A program made the translations under genes and the position numbers. A DNA stretch of 64,000 bases, taken from the NCBI RefSeq assembly GCF_050876985.1, contig NZ_JBPAPP010000002.1; one strand, given 5' to 3'. Position 1 is the stretch's first letter; every line of letters begins with the position of its first letter. Shown here one piece after another: positions 52,771-62,470 of the stretch. The notes below the pieces were generated by a model. The model searched no databases and was not told the DNA's origin. It saw only the letters and a list, made by a program, of their open reading frames with translations. The stretch comes from Halopseudomonas sp002296055. GTDB lineage: Bacteria > Pseudomonadota > Gammaproteobacteria > Pseudomonadales > Pseudomonadaceae.

Positions 52771-54072
52771 TCATTGCAAAGTATGTTGCTGCAGAAACTG
52801 CTCCGGCTGCCAACCCTCGCGCTTGAGCAGGCGATTAAAATCACTGCGTTGCAGGCGCACTTCCAACTGTTGCCGGCCATCTTCGCCAATCTGCTCACCC
52901 AGCACCGCACCGGCGGCGTAAAACTGGGCGCGCAAACGAGCCTCGGCATAATCCAGCTGAATGCGCTCCTGCACAATATCATCCCCCAACCGCTCAGCGA
53001 TGGCCTGCGCCAGCAGATCCAACCCGCGTCCCTGTTGCGCCGAGATCCAGACGCGCACCGCCACACCGTCTTCATCACGCTGAATTTGCGGCTCAAACCC
53101 GTCAATCAGGTCGATCTTGTTGTACACCTCAAGCATCGGCAGCTCGAGGGCGCCGATCTCACCGAGCACATGATGCACCTGCTCGACATTGGATTCGCGC
53201 TCTTCATCGGCGGCATCGATCACATGCAACAGCAAGTCAGCCTGACTGGACTCTTCCAGGGTCGCGCGAAACGCTTCGACCAGCTTGTGCGGCAGGTGAC
53301 GGATAAAACCTACGGTATCGGCCAGAATCACCGGCCCGATGTCTGCCAGCTCGATCCTGCGCAGCGTCGGGTCCAGCGTTGCAAACAGCTGGTCGGCTGC
53401 ATACACCTCAGAGACGGTCAGCGTATTGAACAGGGTCGACTTGCCCGCGTTGGTATAGCCCACCAGTGAAACCACCGGGATTTCAGCGCGGCGCCGCGCA
53501 CGGCGCGCCTGATCACGCTGACAGCGCACCTTTTCCAGACGTTTGGTAATCTGCTTGATACGTACACGCAGCAGGCGACGGTCCGTCTCCAGCTGGGTCT
53601 CACCCGGACCACGCAGACCAATACCGCCTTTCTGGCGCTCAAGGTGCGTCCAGCCCCTCACCAGACGGGTGCTGAGGTGATCTAGCTGGGCCAGCTCCAC
53701 CTGCAACTTGCCCTCATGGGTACGGGCGCGCTGGGCAAAGATATCCAGAATAAGACCGGTACGGTCAATAACCCGGCACTCCAGTTCGCGCTCAAGATTG
53801 CGCTCCTGGCTGGGGGTCAAGGTGTGGTTGAAAATGACCAGCTCGCCTTCGCTGGCCTTGACCAGCGCCCGCAGCTCATCGACCTTACCGCTACCGATAA
53901 GAAAACGCGGGGTGGGCTGGTGGCGGGAGACGGTCAGGAAACCTGCGTTTTCAGCGCCAGCGGAACGTACCAGTTCGATAAATTCGTGCGGATCTTCCTG
54001 GCGCTGCTCGTCCAGACCTTCGAGGTGAACAAGAATGGCACGTTCACCCCCTTCATGGCGCTCAAAAAACAA
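52771..54072 (-). CDS. hflX: Ribosome-associated GTPase HflX
   Basis: A 433-residue GTPase that splits stalled or heat-damaged 70S ribosomes. The N-terminal HflX domain shows RFLIGSGKVDELRALV and RNLERELECRVIDRTGLILDIFAQRARTHEGKLQVELAQL with the RGPGETQLETDRR linker. The G domain has G1 GYTNAGKST (about residues 205-213), G3 DTVGFIRHLP and G4 NKIDL. Separated from hfq by 17 bp. Confidence 0.97.
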   Translation of the reverse strand: MFFERHEGGERAILVHLEGLDEQRQEDPHEFIELVRSAGAENAGFLTVSRHQPTPRFLIGSGKVDELRALVKASEGELVIFNHTLTPSQERNLERELECRVIDRTGLILDIFAQRARTHEGKLQVELAQLDHLSTRLVRGWTHLERQKGGIGLRGPGETQLETDRRLLRVRIKQITKRLEKVRCQRDQARRARRRAEIPVVSLVGYTNAGKSTLFNTLTVSEVYAADQLFATLDPTLRRIELADIGPVILADTVGFIRHLPHKLVEAFRATLEESSQADLLLHVIDAADEERESNVEQVHHVLGEIGALELPMLEVYNKIDLIDGFEPQIQRDEDGVAVRVWISAQQGRGLDLLAQAIAERLGDDIVQERIQLDYAEARLRAQFYAAGAVLGEQIGEDGRQQLEVRLQRSDFNRLLKREGWQPEQFLQQHTLQ

Positions 54073-54089
54073 TCAGGCCTCCTGCATCA

Positions 54090-54344
54090 TCAGGGATTGC
54101 CGGCCTCGGCTTCGTCAGCACCGGGCTGCGTCGGCAGACGCACCGGACGACCGGGAACGACAGTGGAAATAGCGTGCTTGTAGACCATCTGGCTGACAGT
54201 GTTCTTCAGCAAAATGACGAACTGGTCAAAAGACTCGATCTGCCCCTGCAGCTTGATGCCGTTGACCAGATAGATAGATACCGGAACTCGTTCCTTGCGC
54301 AGAACGTTCAGGTAAGGGTCTTGTAGTGAATGCCCTTTTGACAT
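54090..54344 (-). CDS. hfq: RNA chaperone Hfq
   Basis: An 84-residue Sm-like hexamer subunit for sRNA-mRNA pairing. Sm1 (LNVLRKERVPVSIYLVNGIKLQGQIESFDQFVILL) and Sm2 (SQMVYKHAISTVVP, with the proximal-face YKHA) are both intact. The short C-terminal tail (RPVRLPTQPGADEAEAGNP) is typical of Pseudomonas. AAGGAG lies 8 bp before the ATG. The upstream 132 bp before miaA is AT-rich (TTGAAATAATGCTCAAAATT and TATAC on the minus strand) and probably holds its promoter. Confidence 0.98.
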   Translation of the reverse strand: MSKGHSLQDPYLNVLRKERVPVSIYLVNGIKLQGQIESFDQFVILLKNTVSQMVYKHAISTVVPGRPVRLPTQPGADEAEAGNP

Positions 54345-54476
54345 TGCCTCACTCCTTTTATGGAAACCGTATAATTTTGAGCATTATTTCAATGCGAATC
54401 GGCCGGCCTGTCCATTATCCAAAAGACGAGCAGGCACCGTTACTGCACAAGCACAGCTTGCAGAAGCGTCGAAACC

Positions 54477-55463
54477 TCATAATGAGGCCGTCTGCAGCAC
54501 TTTCAAGGCCCGCTCGAATCTTTTCGGGTCGAGACTGTCAAGCCACTCAATCGGCTCATTCCAGCCACGCAACCAGGTAAACTGCCGCTTGGCCAACTGG
54601 CGCGTTGCGATGATGCCCCGTTCACGCATCTGCTCGTAGTCCAGCCGCCCTTCCAGATAATCCCAAGCCTGTCGATAACCGACCGCCCGAATCGAGGGCA
54701 TGCTGGCGTCCAGATCACCACGCGCATGCAGGGCTTCGACCTCGGAAATCAGCCCTTGTTGCAACATCTGCGTAAAACGTTCGGCAATTCGTTCGTGCAA
54801 CACTGCGCGCTCCCGGGGAGCAACCGCCAGATAGCGCACAGTATAAGGTAAAACACCGGTACCGGGCGGCTGATCAGAGGCTTTTTCTGCGTGCTGACGC
54901 TGATGCCATTGAGTAAGTGTAATCCCGCTGGCGAGAAACACCTCATAAGCTCGTGAAATCCGCTGCGGATCATTGGGGTGGATACGCGCGGCAGCGACAG
55001 GATCGACCTGCGCCAGCGCTGCGTGCACCGCTGGCCAGCCCTGCTCCTGCGCCAGACGCTCGATACGCGCTCGGGTCGCCGGGTCAGCCGAAGGCATGTT
55101 GGCGAGACCACCAAACAAAGCCTTGAAGTACAACATAGTGCCACCCACCAGCAGCGGCACGCGGCCACGTGCGGTGATATCGCGGATCAGCGCCAGCGCA
55201 TCATCACGAAAGCGCGCGGCCGAATAGGGCTCGGCCGGGTCGAGGATGTCGATCAGGTGGTGTGGATACCGCTGCAGGGTCTGCGCATCAGGCTTGGCGG
55301 CGCCGATATTCATCCCGCGATAGACCAGCACCGAATCGACACTGACCAGCTCGCAGGGAAACTGATCGTACAGATACATCGCCAGATCGGTCTTGCCGGA
55401 CGCGGTTGGCCCCATCAGGCATATCACCGGCGGCAGCGCCGCAGCCTCATCGGGAGCCGCCAT
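54477..55463 (-). CDS. miaA: tRNA dimethylallyltransferase MiaA
   Basis: A 328-residue enzyme that adds dimethylallyl to A37 of tRNAs reading UNN codons. The P-loop GPTASGKTDLAMYL is at residues 18-31, followed by ELVSVDSVLVYRGMNIGAAKP, the substrate motif VGGTMLYFKALFGGLANMP, the RAYEVFLASG loop and the C-terminal TRQLAKRQFTWLRGW. Its start overlaps the mutL stop by one base (TGATG), so it is translationally coupled, as in E. coli. Confidence 0.97.
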   Translation of the reverse strand: MAAPDEAAALPPVICLMGPTASGKTDLAMYLYDQFPCELVSVDSVLVYRGMNIGAAKPDAQTLQRYPHHLIDILDPAEPYSAARFRDDALALIRDITARGRVPLLVGGTMLYFKALFGGLANMPSADPATRARIERLAQEQGWPAVHAALAQVDPVAAARIHPNDPQRISRAYEVFLASGITLTQWHQRQHAEKASDQPPGTGVLPYTVRYLAVAPRERAVLHERIAERFTQMLQQGLISEVEALHARGDLDASMPSIRAVGYRQAWDYLEGRLDYEQMRERGIIATRQLAKRQFTWLRGWNEPIEWLDSLDPKRFERALKVLQTASL

Positions 55464-57319
55464 CAGCGCCCCCGCATAAACAGCTTGTCCAGCTCGGTCA
55501 TGCTCAGCTGCGTCCAGGTCGGGCGACCGTGGTTACACTGACCGCTGCGCTCGGTTTGCTCCATATCACGCAACAGCGCGTTCATCTCGGCCAGGGTCAG
55601 CCGCCGATTGGCGCGCACCGACCCGTGGCAAGCCATGGTAGATAACAACTCATTCAAGTGCGCCTGAATACGGTCGCTACTGCCGTACTCCAGCAGATCA
55701 CTCAACACGTCGCGCACCAGCGGCTCGGCATCAGCTTGGCGCAGCAGCGATGGTACCTCGCGGATCGCCAGGGTTTCCGGCCCCATGCGCTGCAATGACA
55801 TGCCGAGCTTCTGGAACCAGGCCGCATGTTCATCCGCACAATCGGCTTCGCGCTGACTCACTGCCATGCTGGCAGGTACCAACAACGGCTGACTGCGCAG
55901 CCCTTCCTGGTCCATTGCCTGCTTCAAACGCTCATAGGTGATGCGCTCATGCGCCGCGTGCATATCGACAATGACCATACCGGCGGCATTCTCGGCGATA
56001 ATAAAAACGCCGTGCATCTGCGCCACCGCATAGCCCAGCGGCGGCACATCCTCACCCTCCACCGAAGCCGGCAGACCCGGCGCCGACGCACCACCATTGC
56101 CATACAGCCCGGCATAGGCGGCTGCCGCGCCCTGGGGCGGCGGTGCTGGCGGAACATAGCTGTTGGTGGGCGTTGCACTCCAGGCCGGCGGCGCCTCGTT
56201 CAACACCATACGCTGCTGGCCCGAGAACACGCCGGCATCCAGGCCGCTGACGGCAGGCTGACTGACTGGCGATGGCGGCTGACCTGAGGCCTGATCGTCA
56301 TCACCCTGATCACCGGGTCGCTGGTCAGCCAGCGCACGATACAAGGTACTGAAGAGAAAATCGTGGACCATGCGACCGTCACGAAAGCGCACCTCGTGCT
56401 TGGTCGGATGCACATTCACGTCCACTACAGCCGGATCCAGCTCCATAAACAGCACAAAGGTCGGATGGCGGCCATGAAACAGCACATCTCGATAGGCCTG
56501 ACGCACCGCGTGCGCCACCAGTTTGTCCTTGATCATCCGACCGTTAACAAAAAAGTACTGCAGGTCAGCCTGGCTGCGCGAAAAGGTAGGCAACCCGACC
56601 CAACCCCAAAGACGAAGACCGCTGCGCTCGCTGTCAATCTGCCGCGACTGTTCGACAAAGGCCGGCCCGCAGACGCTCGCCACGCGGCGCCGAGCCTCCT
56701 GCTCGGTCTGCGCCGGCGGCAAGCCGAGCACCGGGCGACCGTTATGACGCAGGTTGAAAGCGACATCAAAGCGTGACAGCGCCAGGCGCTTGACCACCTC
56801 TTCCAGATGGCCAAACTCGGTTTTCTCGGTGCGCAGAAACTTGCGCCGCGCTGGCGTATTGAAGAACAGGTCGCGAACCTCGACCGTCGTCCCCCGTGGA
56901 TGAGCAGCCGGACGCACGCTGGGTGCCATATCCCGCCCTTCGGTCTCGACCTGCCAGGCCTGGTCAGCGCCCAGCGGGCAGGAGGTCAACGTCAGCCGCG
57001 AGACCGAACTGACCGAGGCCAGCGCCTCGCCACGAAACCCCAGGGTGGCTACCGCCTCCAGGTCATCAAGGTCACGAATCTTGCTGGTGGCATGGCGCGA
57101 CAGCGCCAGCGGCAGGTCGTCCTGCTCGATACCCGAGCCATCATCACGCACGCGCAACAGCTTTACGCCGCCCTGCTCAACATCGATATCGATGCGCTTG
57201 GCGCCCGCATCCAGGCTATTTTCCAGCAATTCCTTAATCACCGAGGCAGGACGCTCAACGACCTCCCCGGCCGCGATCTGGTTAGCCAGACGCGGGCTCA
57301 ACAATTGAATACGGGACAT
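55463..57319 (-). CDS. mutL: DNA mismatch repair protein MutL
   Basis: A 618-residue protein. The N-terminal GHKL ATPase shows IAAGEVVERPASVIKELLENSLDAGA, DDGSGI and the TLGFRGEALASVSSVSRL loop. A Pro/Ala/Gly-rich linker (about residues 345-430) leads to the C-terminal dimerisation domain. That domain carries the endonuclease motif DMHAAHERITYE, fitting DQHA(X)2E(X)4E, plus ACHGSV and CNHGRPT. It should nick DNA itself, as expected in bacteria without MutH. It starts 1 bp after the amiB stop. Confidence 0.97.
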   Translation of the reverse strand: MSRIQLLSPRLANQIAAGEVVERPASVIKELLENSLDAGAKRIDIDVEQGGVKLLRVRDDGSGIEQDDLPLALSRHATSKIRDLDDLEAVATLGFRGEALASVSSVSRLTLTSCPLGADQAWQVETEGRDMAPSVRPAAHPRGTTVEVRDLFFNTPARRKFLRTEKTEFGHLEEVVKRLALSRFDVAFNLRHNGRPVLGLPPAQTEQEARRRVASVCGPAFVEQSRQIDSERSGLRLWGWVGLPTFSRSQADLQYFFVNGRMIKDKLVAHAVRQAYRDVLFHGRHPTFVLFMELDPAVVDVNVHPTKHEVRFRDGRMVHDFLFSTLYRALADQRPGDQGDDDQASGQPPSPVSQPAVSGLDAGVFSGQQRMVLNEAPPAWSATPTNSYVPPAPPPQGAAAAYAGLYGNGGASAPGLPASVEGEDVPPLGYAVAQMHGVFIIAENAAGMVIVDMHAAHERITYERLKQAMDQEGLRSQPLLVPASMAVSQREADCADEHAAWFQKLGMSLQRMGPETLAIREVPSLLRQADAEPLVRDVLSDLLEYGSSDRIQAHLNELLSTMACHGSVRANRRLTLAEMNALLRDMEQTERSGQCNHGRPTWTQLSMTELDKLFMRGR

Positions 57320-57320
57320 A

Positions 57321-58733
57321 TCAGCGTTCGTTCTGGACCAGCATGCTGCTGGCAGGCACCTTCAGCACCTGGCCAACACGAATCTGGTCGGAGGAAAGAT
57401 TGTTGGCGTCGCGCAGGCTAGCCAGCGACACCTGGTAAATATTGGCAATGGCAGACAGGCTGTCGCCACGTCGGACCGTATGCTCACGCGGCCCTTGCGC
57501 AAGACGGCCGTCGGCCTTCATCGCGGCTACCCGGGTGCCGGGCGGAGGGTTACGGTGAAAATAGCCCTTAACCCCGGTAAAAATCGCGCGCGCCATCGAC
57601 TGCTGATGGTTTCGTGTCACCAGCTTGCGGGCCTCACCCGGGTTGGAGATAAACCCGGTCTCGACCAGAATTGACGGAATATCCGCCGACTTCAACACCA
57701 TAAACCCGGCCTGCTCAACGCGCGGTTTGTGCAGGCGATTAATCTGACCTACCGATGACAGCACCTGCTGACCGACATCCAGACTGGCCGACAGGGTGGC
57801 AGTCATCGACAGGTCCAGCAGCACGCTGGCAAGTACCTGATCCTTGTTGTCCAGACTGACGCCGCCCACCCCACCGATCAAGTCGGAGCGGTTTTCCCGG
57901 TCAGCCAACAGACGCGCCGTTTCAGAGGTCGCCCCCCGGTCCGACAGCGCGAATACTGACGCGCCGTTGGCGCTGGCCCGTGTGAACGCATCGGCATGAA
58001 TGGATACAAAAAGGTCGGCGTTGTGCTGGCGGGCGATCTCGGTACGCCGGCGCAGCGGAATAAAGTAGTCGCCGGTACGCACCAGCTCGGCCCGAAAACC
58101 CGGCTCCGCATCGATCAGGCGTTTCAGGTCGCGGGAGATGGCTAGCACCACGTCTTTCTCGCGGGCGCCACCATGACCGATGGCCCCAGGGTCTTCGCCG
58201 CCATGCCCGGCGTCGATGGCAACGATGATATCCCGATCACCCGCTTCACTGGCCGAGCGAGTGGGCGTCTGCGGCAACGGCGAGGCGCTGGGCTGGGGCG
58301 GCGCAGGCAGGCTGGCGGCTTGCCGTGGCGTCTGATCAAACAAGTCGACCACCAGACGGTCACCGTACTGCTGATTGGGCGGCAGCACAAAACTCTTAGG
58401 ATTAACCGCCGCAGACAGATCAAGCACGACACGCAGGTCGCCGCCATCGCGAGGCGCCGAGCGCAGACCGGTGAGCGGCGTATTATCAAGCTCCAGGCCA
58501 CTGGTATTGGCCGTCAGCCGCGCATTGCTGATATCGATAACAATGCGTTCAGGATTGGACAGGGTAAAAAGAGTGTGCTCGGCAGGCCCGCTGAGATCAA
58601 ACACCAGACGCGTGTTATCCGGCGCACGCCACAGGCGAACACTTTTAATGTCAGCCGCCTGCGCCCATTGCACAAACAGGCCGATCAGCAGCACTGCACT
58701 GAGCAGCGTCAGCCGGCGCTTTCCCCCGGTCAT
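57321..58733 (-). CDS. amiB: N-acetylmuramoyl-L-alanine amidase (AmiB type) with AMIN and LysM
   Basis: About 470 residues. Signal peptide (MTGGKRRLTLLSAVLLIGLFVQWAQA), AMIN domain (SVRLWRAPDNTRLVFDLSGPAEHTLF), the Amidase_3 catalytic domain with zinc ligands in VAIDAGHGGEDPGAIG and the catalytic Glu in ILVETGFISN, and a C-terminal LysM repeat (HTVRRGDSLSAIANIYQVSLASLRDANNLSSDQIRVGQVLKVP). It cuts septal peptidoglycan during cell separation. The ATG at 58733 is used; a GTG at 58742 has a better-spaced AAGG and is a real alternative. Downstream of tsaE, upstream of mutL. Confidence 0.95.
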   Translation of the reverse strand: MTGGKRRLTLLSAVLLIGLFVQWAQAADIKSVRLWRAPDNTRLVFDLSGPAEHTLFTLSNPERIVIDISNARLTANTSGLELDNTPLTGLRSAPRDGGDLRVVLDLSAAVNPKSFVLPPNQQYGDRLVVDLFDQTPRQAASLPAPPQPSASPLPQTPTRSASEAGDRDIIVAIDAGHGGEDPGAIGHGGAREKDVVLAISRDLKRLIDAEPGFRAELVRTGDYFIPLRRRTEIARQHNADLFVSIHADAFTRASANGASVFALSDRGATSETARLLADRENRSDLIGGVGGVSLDNKDQVLASVLLDLSMTATLSASLDVGQQVLSSVGQINRLHKPRVEQAGFMVLKSADIPSILVETGFISNPGEARKLVTRNHQQSMARAIFTGVKGYFHRNPPPGTRVAAMKADGRLAQGPREHTVRRGDSLSAIANIYQVSLASLRDANNLSSDQIRVGQVLKVPASSMLVQNER

Positions 58734-58743
58734 GCGTATCACG

Positions 58744-59217
58744 CTAGCCTTCACTCCGCATTTGTTGTATCCGTTGGCAGGTCGCCTGACCATGTGGGCC
58801 GCCGGCAGTCAGCGTCAGACGCCGCCCGGTGCCCACAGCGTCAATGGTAATCGTCAGATCAGGCCTTGGCAAAGCACCCGCACCCTTCTCAGGCCACTCC
58901 ACCAGACACAGATTGTCGCCGTCAAAGTAATCGCGCACCCCTAGAAACTCCAGTTCTTCCGGACTGGCCAGGCGATAAAGGTCGAAATGATATACGTTGA
59001 CCGGCCCCAGCTCGTAGGGTTCCACTAGGGTATAAGTTGGGCTCTTGACGGCGCCGGCATGCCCCAGCGCGCGGATAATGCCACGGCTGAGGGTGGTTTT
59101 GCCCATCCCCAGATTACCTTCCAGATACACGACACCTCGCCCCTCAAGCGCGGCGGCAATCTGCGCCCCGAGCGTAACCATGGCATCTTCACCGTTGGCC
59201 AGTAATTCCAGCTTCAT
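58744..59217 (-). CDS. tsaE: tRNA threonylcarbamoyladenosine ATPase TsaE
   Basis: A 157-residue P-loop ATPase that supports the TsaBD complex in making t6A37 in tRNA. Walker A is LEGNLGMGKTTLSRGIIRALGH (about residues 33-54), followed by VKSPTYTLVEPY, HFDLYRLASPEELEFLGVRDYFD and LVEWPEKG. Its start overlaps the nnr stop by 4 bp (ATGA). Conserved nnr-tsaE-amiB-mutL-miaA-hfq order. Confidence 0.96.
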   Translation of the reverse strand: MKLELLANGEDAMVTLGAQIAAALEGRGVVYLEGNLGMGKTTLSRGIIRALGHAGAVKSPTYTLVEPYELGPVNVYHFDLYRLASPEELEFLGVRDYFDGDNLCLVEWPEKGAGALPRPDLTITIDAVGTGRRLTLTAGGPHGQATCQRIQQMRSEG

Positions 59218-60716
59218 ACCGCTCCCCGTTGATTCAAGATACTGCGTATAACCGGCGCCATCTCGCTGGCTCGCAAGCCAACCTCCCCAACCGCTTGTGC
59301 CAGCCGATCTCCGGCCAACGCATGCACCAACACAGCATAACGCGCCGCCTGCGCAGCGGGAACGCGCTGGGCCAGCAAGGCGCCAAGCAAACCCGATAAC
59401 ACATCACCCATACCGCCGACCGCCATACCTGGATTGCCCGCGCTGCACAGCGCTGGCAATAGCGCGTCGGTCTGCGGCCCTGCGATCAACGAGCCGGCGC
59501 CCTTGAGCACCACCTGACAGCCCAGCTGTTCAACCAGTTGCCGTAAAGCGCCCAGACGATTCTGCGACACATCAGGAGTAGCCATAGCAAGCAGCCGACC
59601 AGCCTCTGCCGGATGCGGCGTAATCACCACCTCAGCGCCCAGCGTCGGCAAACCGGAACCTGCGGCCAACAGGTTGAGCGAATCGGCATCCAGGACCCGA
59701 GGCTTATCAAGCGCGAGACAGGCGTCGAGACACTGCTGAGCCCAGGCGGACTTTCCCAACCCAGGCCCGACCACCACCGCATCTGCCTGCAACAACAGTG
59801 CCTGCAGCTCCGACGGCTGCGCCACCGCATGCACCATCACTTCAGGCTGCCGCGCCAGCATCGGCGCGACGTGCTCTGCCGCCGTTGCCACGCTGACCTT
59901 GCCTGCGCCAGCGTACAACGCAGCTTCGGCGGCCAGCATGATGGCGCCGCCCATACCAGGCCCTCCACCGACCAACAGCAGATGACCAAAACGCCCCTTG
60001 TGCGCCGCCCGCTGCCGGGGCGGCAGGCAGTGCAGCCAACGCTCAGGCAGCAAATGTTCCATCACGGCCGGCACCGACTCAGGTAATTGCGCCACCAGCG
60101 GCGCAAACTCCAGCCGTCCGCAGTACTCGGGCCCTTGCCCCGTTAACAGGCCCGGTTTGACACTGATAAAAGTAACGGTCGCTGTCGCACAAACCGCCTG
60201 CCCCAGCGGTACGCCGCAGTCGGCATCCAGGCCGCTGGGAATATCCAGCGCCAGCACCGGATGACCAGCCTGGTTCACCGCAGCAATAGCCTCTGCATAC
60301 AGCGCCCGTACCTGGCCACGCACGCCGGTGCCCAACATCGCATCAACGACTACCCCCGCCAGCTCGCTGCCTGCGCACCAGGGGGCGGCGACAATACCAG
60401 CGGCGCTGGCCTGTTGCCAGGCCAGCGCCGCATCATCGCGCAAGCACTCCGGCGGCGACAGCGTCAGAACGCTCACCTGCCAGCCTGCAGCATGCGCCAG
60501 ACTGGCCAGCAGGTAGCCATCACCTGCGTTGTTGCCGCTACCGCACAACACCGTCATGCGTCGGTAGTGCGGCCAGCACTGCTGCACCACCGTCCAGGCT
60601 GCGTCTGCGGCGCGCTGCATCAATTCCAGGCCGGATAGGCCCGATGCAATCAATGCCGCATCCAACGCGCGAGTCTGCTCACGGGAATGTAATAGCGACG
60701 GCACAGAGGCAAGCAT
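59214..60716 (-). CDS. nnr: Bifunctional NAD(P)HX epimerase/dehydratase
   Basis: A 500-residue fusion repairing hydrated NAD(P)H. The N-terminal epimerase (YjeF_N, NnrE) shows RALDAALIASGLSGLELMQRAADAAW and LCGSGNNAGDGYLLASLAHAAGW (about residues 58-80). The C-terminal ADP-dependent dehydratase (NnrD, carbohydrate-kinase-like) shows KGRFGHLLLVGGGPGMGGAIMLAAEAALYAGAGKVSVAT, VVGPGLGKS and GNPGMAVGGMGDVLSGLLGALLAQ. Divergent from queG, separated by 62 bp. Confidence 0.96.
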   Translation of the reverse strand: MLASVPSLLHSREQTRALDAALIASGLSGLELMQRAADAAWTVVQQCWPHYRRMTVLCGSGNNAGDGYLLASLAHAAGWQVSVLTLSPPECLRDDAALAWQQASAAGIVAAPWCAGSELAGVVVDAMLGTGVRGQVRALYAEAIAAVNQAGHPVLALDIPSGLDADCGVPLGQAVCATATVTFISVKPGLLTGQGPEYCGRLEFAPLVAQLPESVPAVMEHLLPERWLHCLPPRQRAAHKGRFGHLLLVGGGPGMGGAIMLAAEAALYAGAGKVSVATAAEHVAPMLARQPEVMVHAVAQPSELQALLLQADAVVVGPGLGKSAWAQQCLDACLALDKPRVLDADSLNLLAAGSGLPTLGAEVVITPHPAEAGRLLAMATPDVSQNRLGALRQLVEQLGCQVVLKGAGSLIAGPQTDALLPALCSAGNPGMAVGGMGDVLSGLLGALLAQRVPAAQAARYAVLVHALAGDRLAQAVGEVGLRASEMAPVIRSILNQRGAV

Positions 60717-60778
60717 GGATAGGCTCCTTCAAGGTCTGGCACAATTATAGGGAAGCTTGCCACCCAGCCCCAGCCGCC

Positions 60779-61846
60779 ATGACCTCCCAAACACCAGATT
60801 ATCAAGAGCTAGCCGCACAAATTCGTGAATTGGCACGCGAGCTGGGCTTTCAGCAACTGGGTATTGGCGCCGTCGATCTGGGAGAGCACAAACAGCACCT
60901 GCAGCACTGGCTGGATGCCGGCTACCACGGTGAAATGGAATGGATGGCTAGCCACGGCAGCAAACGGACGCACCCGGACGAACTGGTGCCCGGCACCCAG
61001 CGCGTGCTGTCGGTGCGGATGGACTACCTGCCAACGGATACCGAGATGGCCAAACGCCTGGCCAATCCCGACGTGGCGTACATTTCCCGCTACGCGCTGG
61101 GGCGCGATTACCACAAGCTGATTCGCCGCCGCCTGCAGCAACTGGCCGAGCGCATTGAACAGCTCATCGGCCCCTTCGGCTACCGCGCCTTTGTCGACAG
61201 TGCACCGGTCATGGAGCGCGCTCTGGCCACCCGCTCAGGGCTGGGCTGGATCGGCAAAAACACCATGGTGATCAACCGTAAGGCAGGCAGCTACTTCTTT
61301 CTGGGAGAACTGTACACGGACCTGCCCTTGCCCATCGACGCCCCGCAGCAGACCGAGCATTGCGGCAAATGTACCGCCTGCCTGACCGCCTGCCCGACCG
61401 ATGCCTTCGCTGGCCCACACCTGCTGGACGCACGACGCTGCATTTCCTACCTGACCATCGAACTCAAGGGCTCCATACCCGAAGCCCTGCGCGAGCCCAT
61501 GGGTAACCGAGTATTTGGCTGCGACGACTGCCAGCTGGTCTGCCCCTGGAACCGGTTTGCCAAACCCACAGGCGAGGCTGACTTCAGCCCCAGGCACAGT
61601 CTGGATCACGCCAGTCTGGTCGAGCTGTTTCGCTGGGATGAGGCCACCTTTCTCAAGCGCACCGAGGGCTCACCCATAAGGCGCATTGGTCATGAGCGCT
61701 GGCTGCGTAACCTGGCCGTAGGCCTGGGCAATGCAACCAGCAGTATCAATGTCATTGAAGCCCTGAAACAGCGCCAAACCCACCCCTCGGCGCTGGTGCG
61801 CGAGCACGTGAGCTGGGCGCTTGAGCGCCACGGCATCAGTACTTGA
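60779..61846 (+). CDS. queG: Epoxyqueuosine reductase QueG
   Basis: A 355-residue cobalamin- and Fe-S-dependent enzyme reducing epoxyqueuosine to queuosine in tRNA. The N-terminal region has DYLPTD and SRYALGRDYHKLIRRRLQQLAERI, and the cobalamin/substrate segment VDSAPVMERALATRSGLGWIGKNTMVIN. Two 4Fe-4S sites follow: CGKCTACLTACPTDAF and CDDCQLVCPWN. The ATG at 60779 is used; the frame extending to 60644 overlaps the divergent nnr. Its 3' end overlaps the convergent orn by 11 bp. Confidence 0.96.
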   Translation: MTSQTPDYQELAAQIRELARELGFQQLGIGAVDLGEHKQHLQHWLDAGYHGEMEWMASHGSKRTHPDELVPGTQRVLSVRMDYLPTDTEMAKRLANPDVAYISRYALGRDYHKLIRRRLQQLAERIEQLIGPFGYRAFVDSAPVMERALATRSGLGWIGKNTMVINRKAGSYFFLGELYTDLPLPIDAPQQTEHCGKCTACLTACPTDAFAGPHLLDARRCISYLTIELKGSIPEALREPMGNRVFGCDDCQLVCPWNRFAKPTGEADFSPRHSLDHASLVELFRWDEATFLKRTEGSPIRRIGHERWLRNLAVGLGNATSSINVIEALKQRQTHPSALVREHVSWALERHGIST

Positions 61847-62378
61847 TAAAGTGCTCGCGGTAATGCTGCAGCTCGGCGATCGAGTCACGAATATCATCCA
61901 TGGCCAGATGGCTGCTTTGTTTCTTGAAGCCGTTTTTGACCTCCGGCGCCCAGCGTGAGGCCAGCTCTTTCAGGGTCGAGACATCCAGATTGCGGTAGTG
62001 GAAGTACTTTTCCAGCGCCGGCATGCCACGATAGAGAAAACGCCGATCTTGGCAGATGCTATTGCCGCACATGGGTGACTTGCCGGCCGGCACCCACTTG
62101 GCAAGAAACTCAATGGTCTGACGCTCAGCCTCAGCCGCGCTGATCTGGCTGTCCCTCACCCGCTGGGTCAGGCCCGACTGCCCATGCTGGCGGGTATTCC
62201 ATTCATCCATGCCGTCGAGCGCCGCGTCCGGCTGTTTGACTGCCAACGAGGGGCCCTCTGCCAGCACGTTCAGCTCGGCATCGGTCACGATAGTGGCAAT
62301 TTCGATAATGACGTCGTTATCCGGATCCAGACCGGTCATCTCCAGGTCGATCCAGATCAGATTGTCGGGGTGTTGCAT
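61836..62378 (-). CDS. orn: Oligoribonuclease
   Basis: A 180-residue DEDDh exonuclease that finishes RNA decay by cutting dinucleotides, including pGpG from c-di-GMP breakdown. Catalytic motifs are WIDLEMTGLDPDNDVIIEIA (Exo I), the middle MCGNSICQDRRFLYRGMPALEKYFHYRNLDVSTLKEL (Exo II) and the C-terminal KQSSHLAMDDIRDSIAELQHYREHF (Exo III, His and Asp). Divergent from rsgA with a 92-bp gap, as in P. aeruginosa. Confidence 0.97.
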   Translation of the reverse strand: MQHPDNLIWIDLEMTGLDPDNDVIIEIATIVTDAELNVLAEGPSLAVKQPDAALDGMDEWNTRQHGQSGLTQRVRDSQISAAEAERQTIEFLAKWVPAGKSPMCGNSICQDRRFLYRGMPALEKYFHYRNLDVSTLKELASRWAPEVKNGFKKQSSHLAMDDIRDSIAELQHYREHFIKY

Positions 62379-62470
62379 GGGAGCTCCTGCACAGAGGGAT
62401 GGACGCGCGGGACGCGCAATGGCTGCAGTATAACTGCTAAACTGCCGCGGACTATTCAGACTCAGACCCC

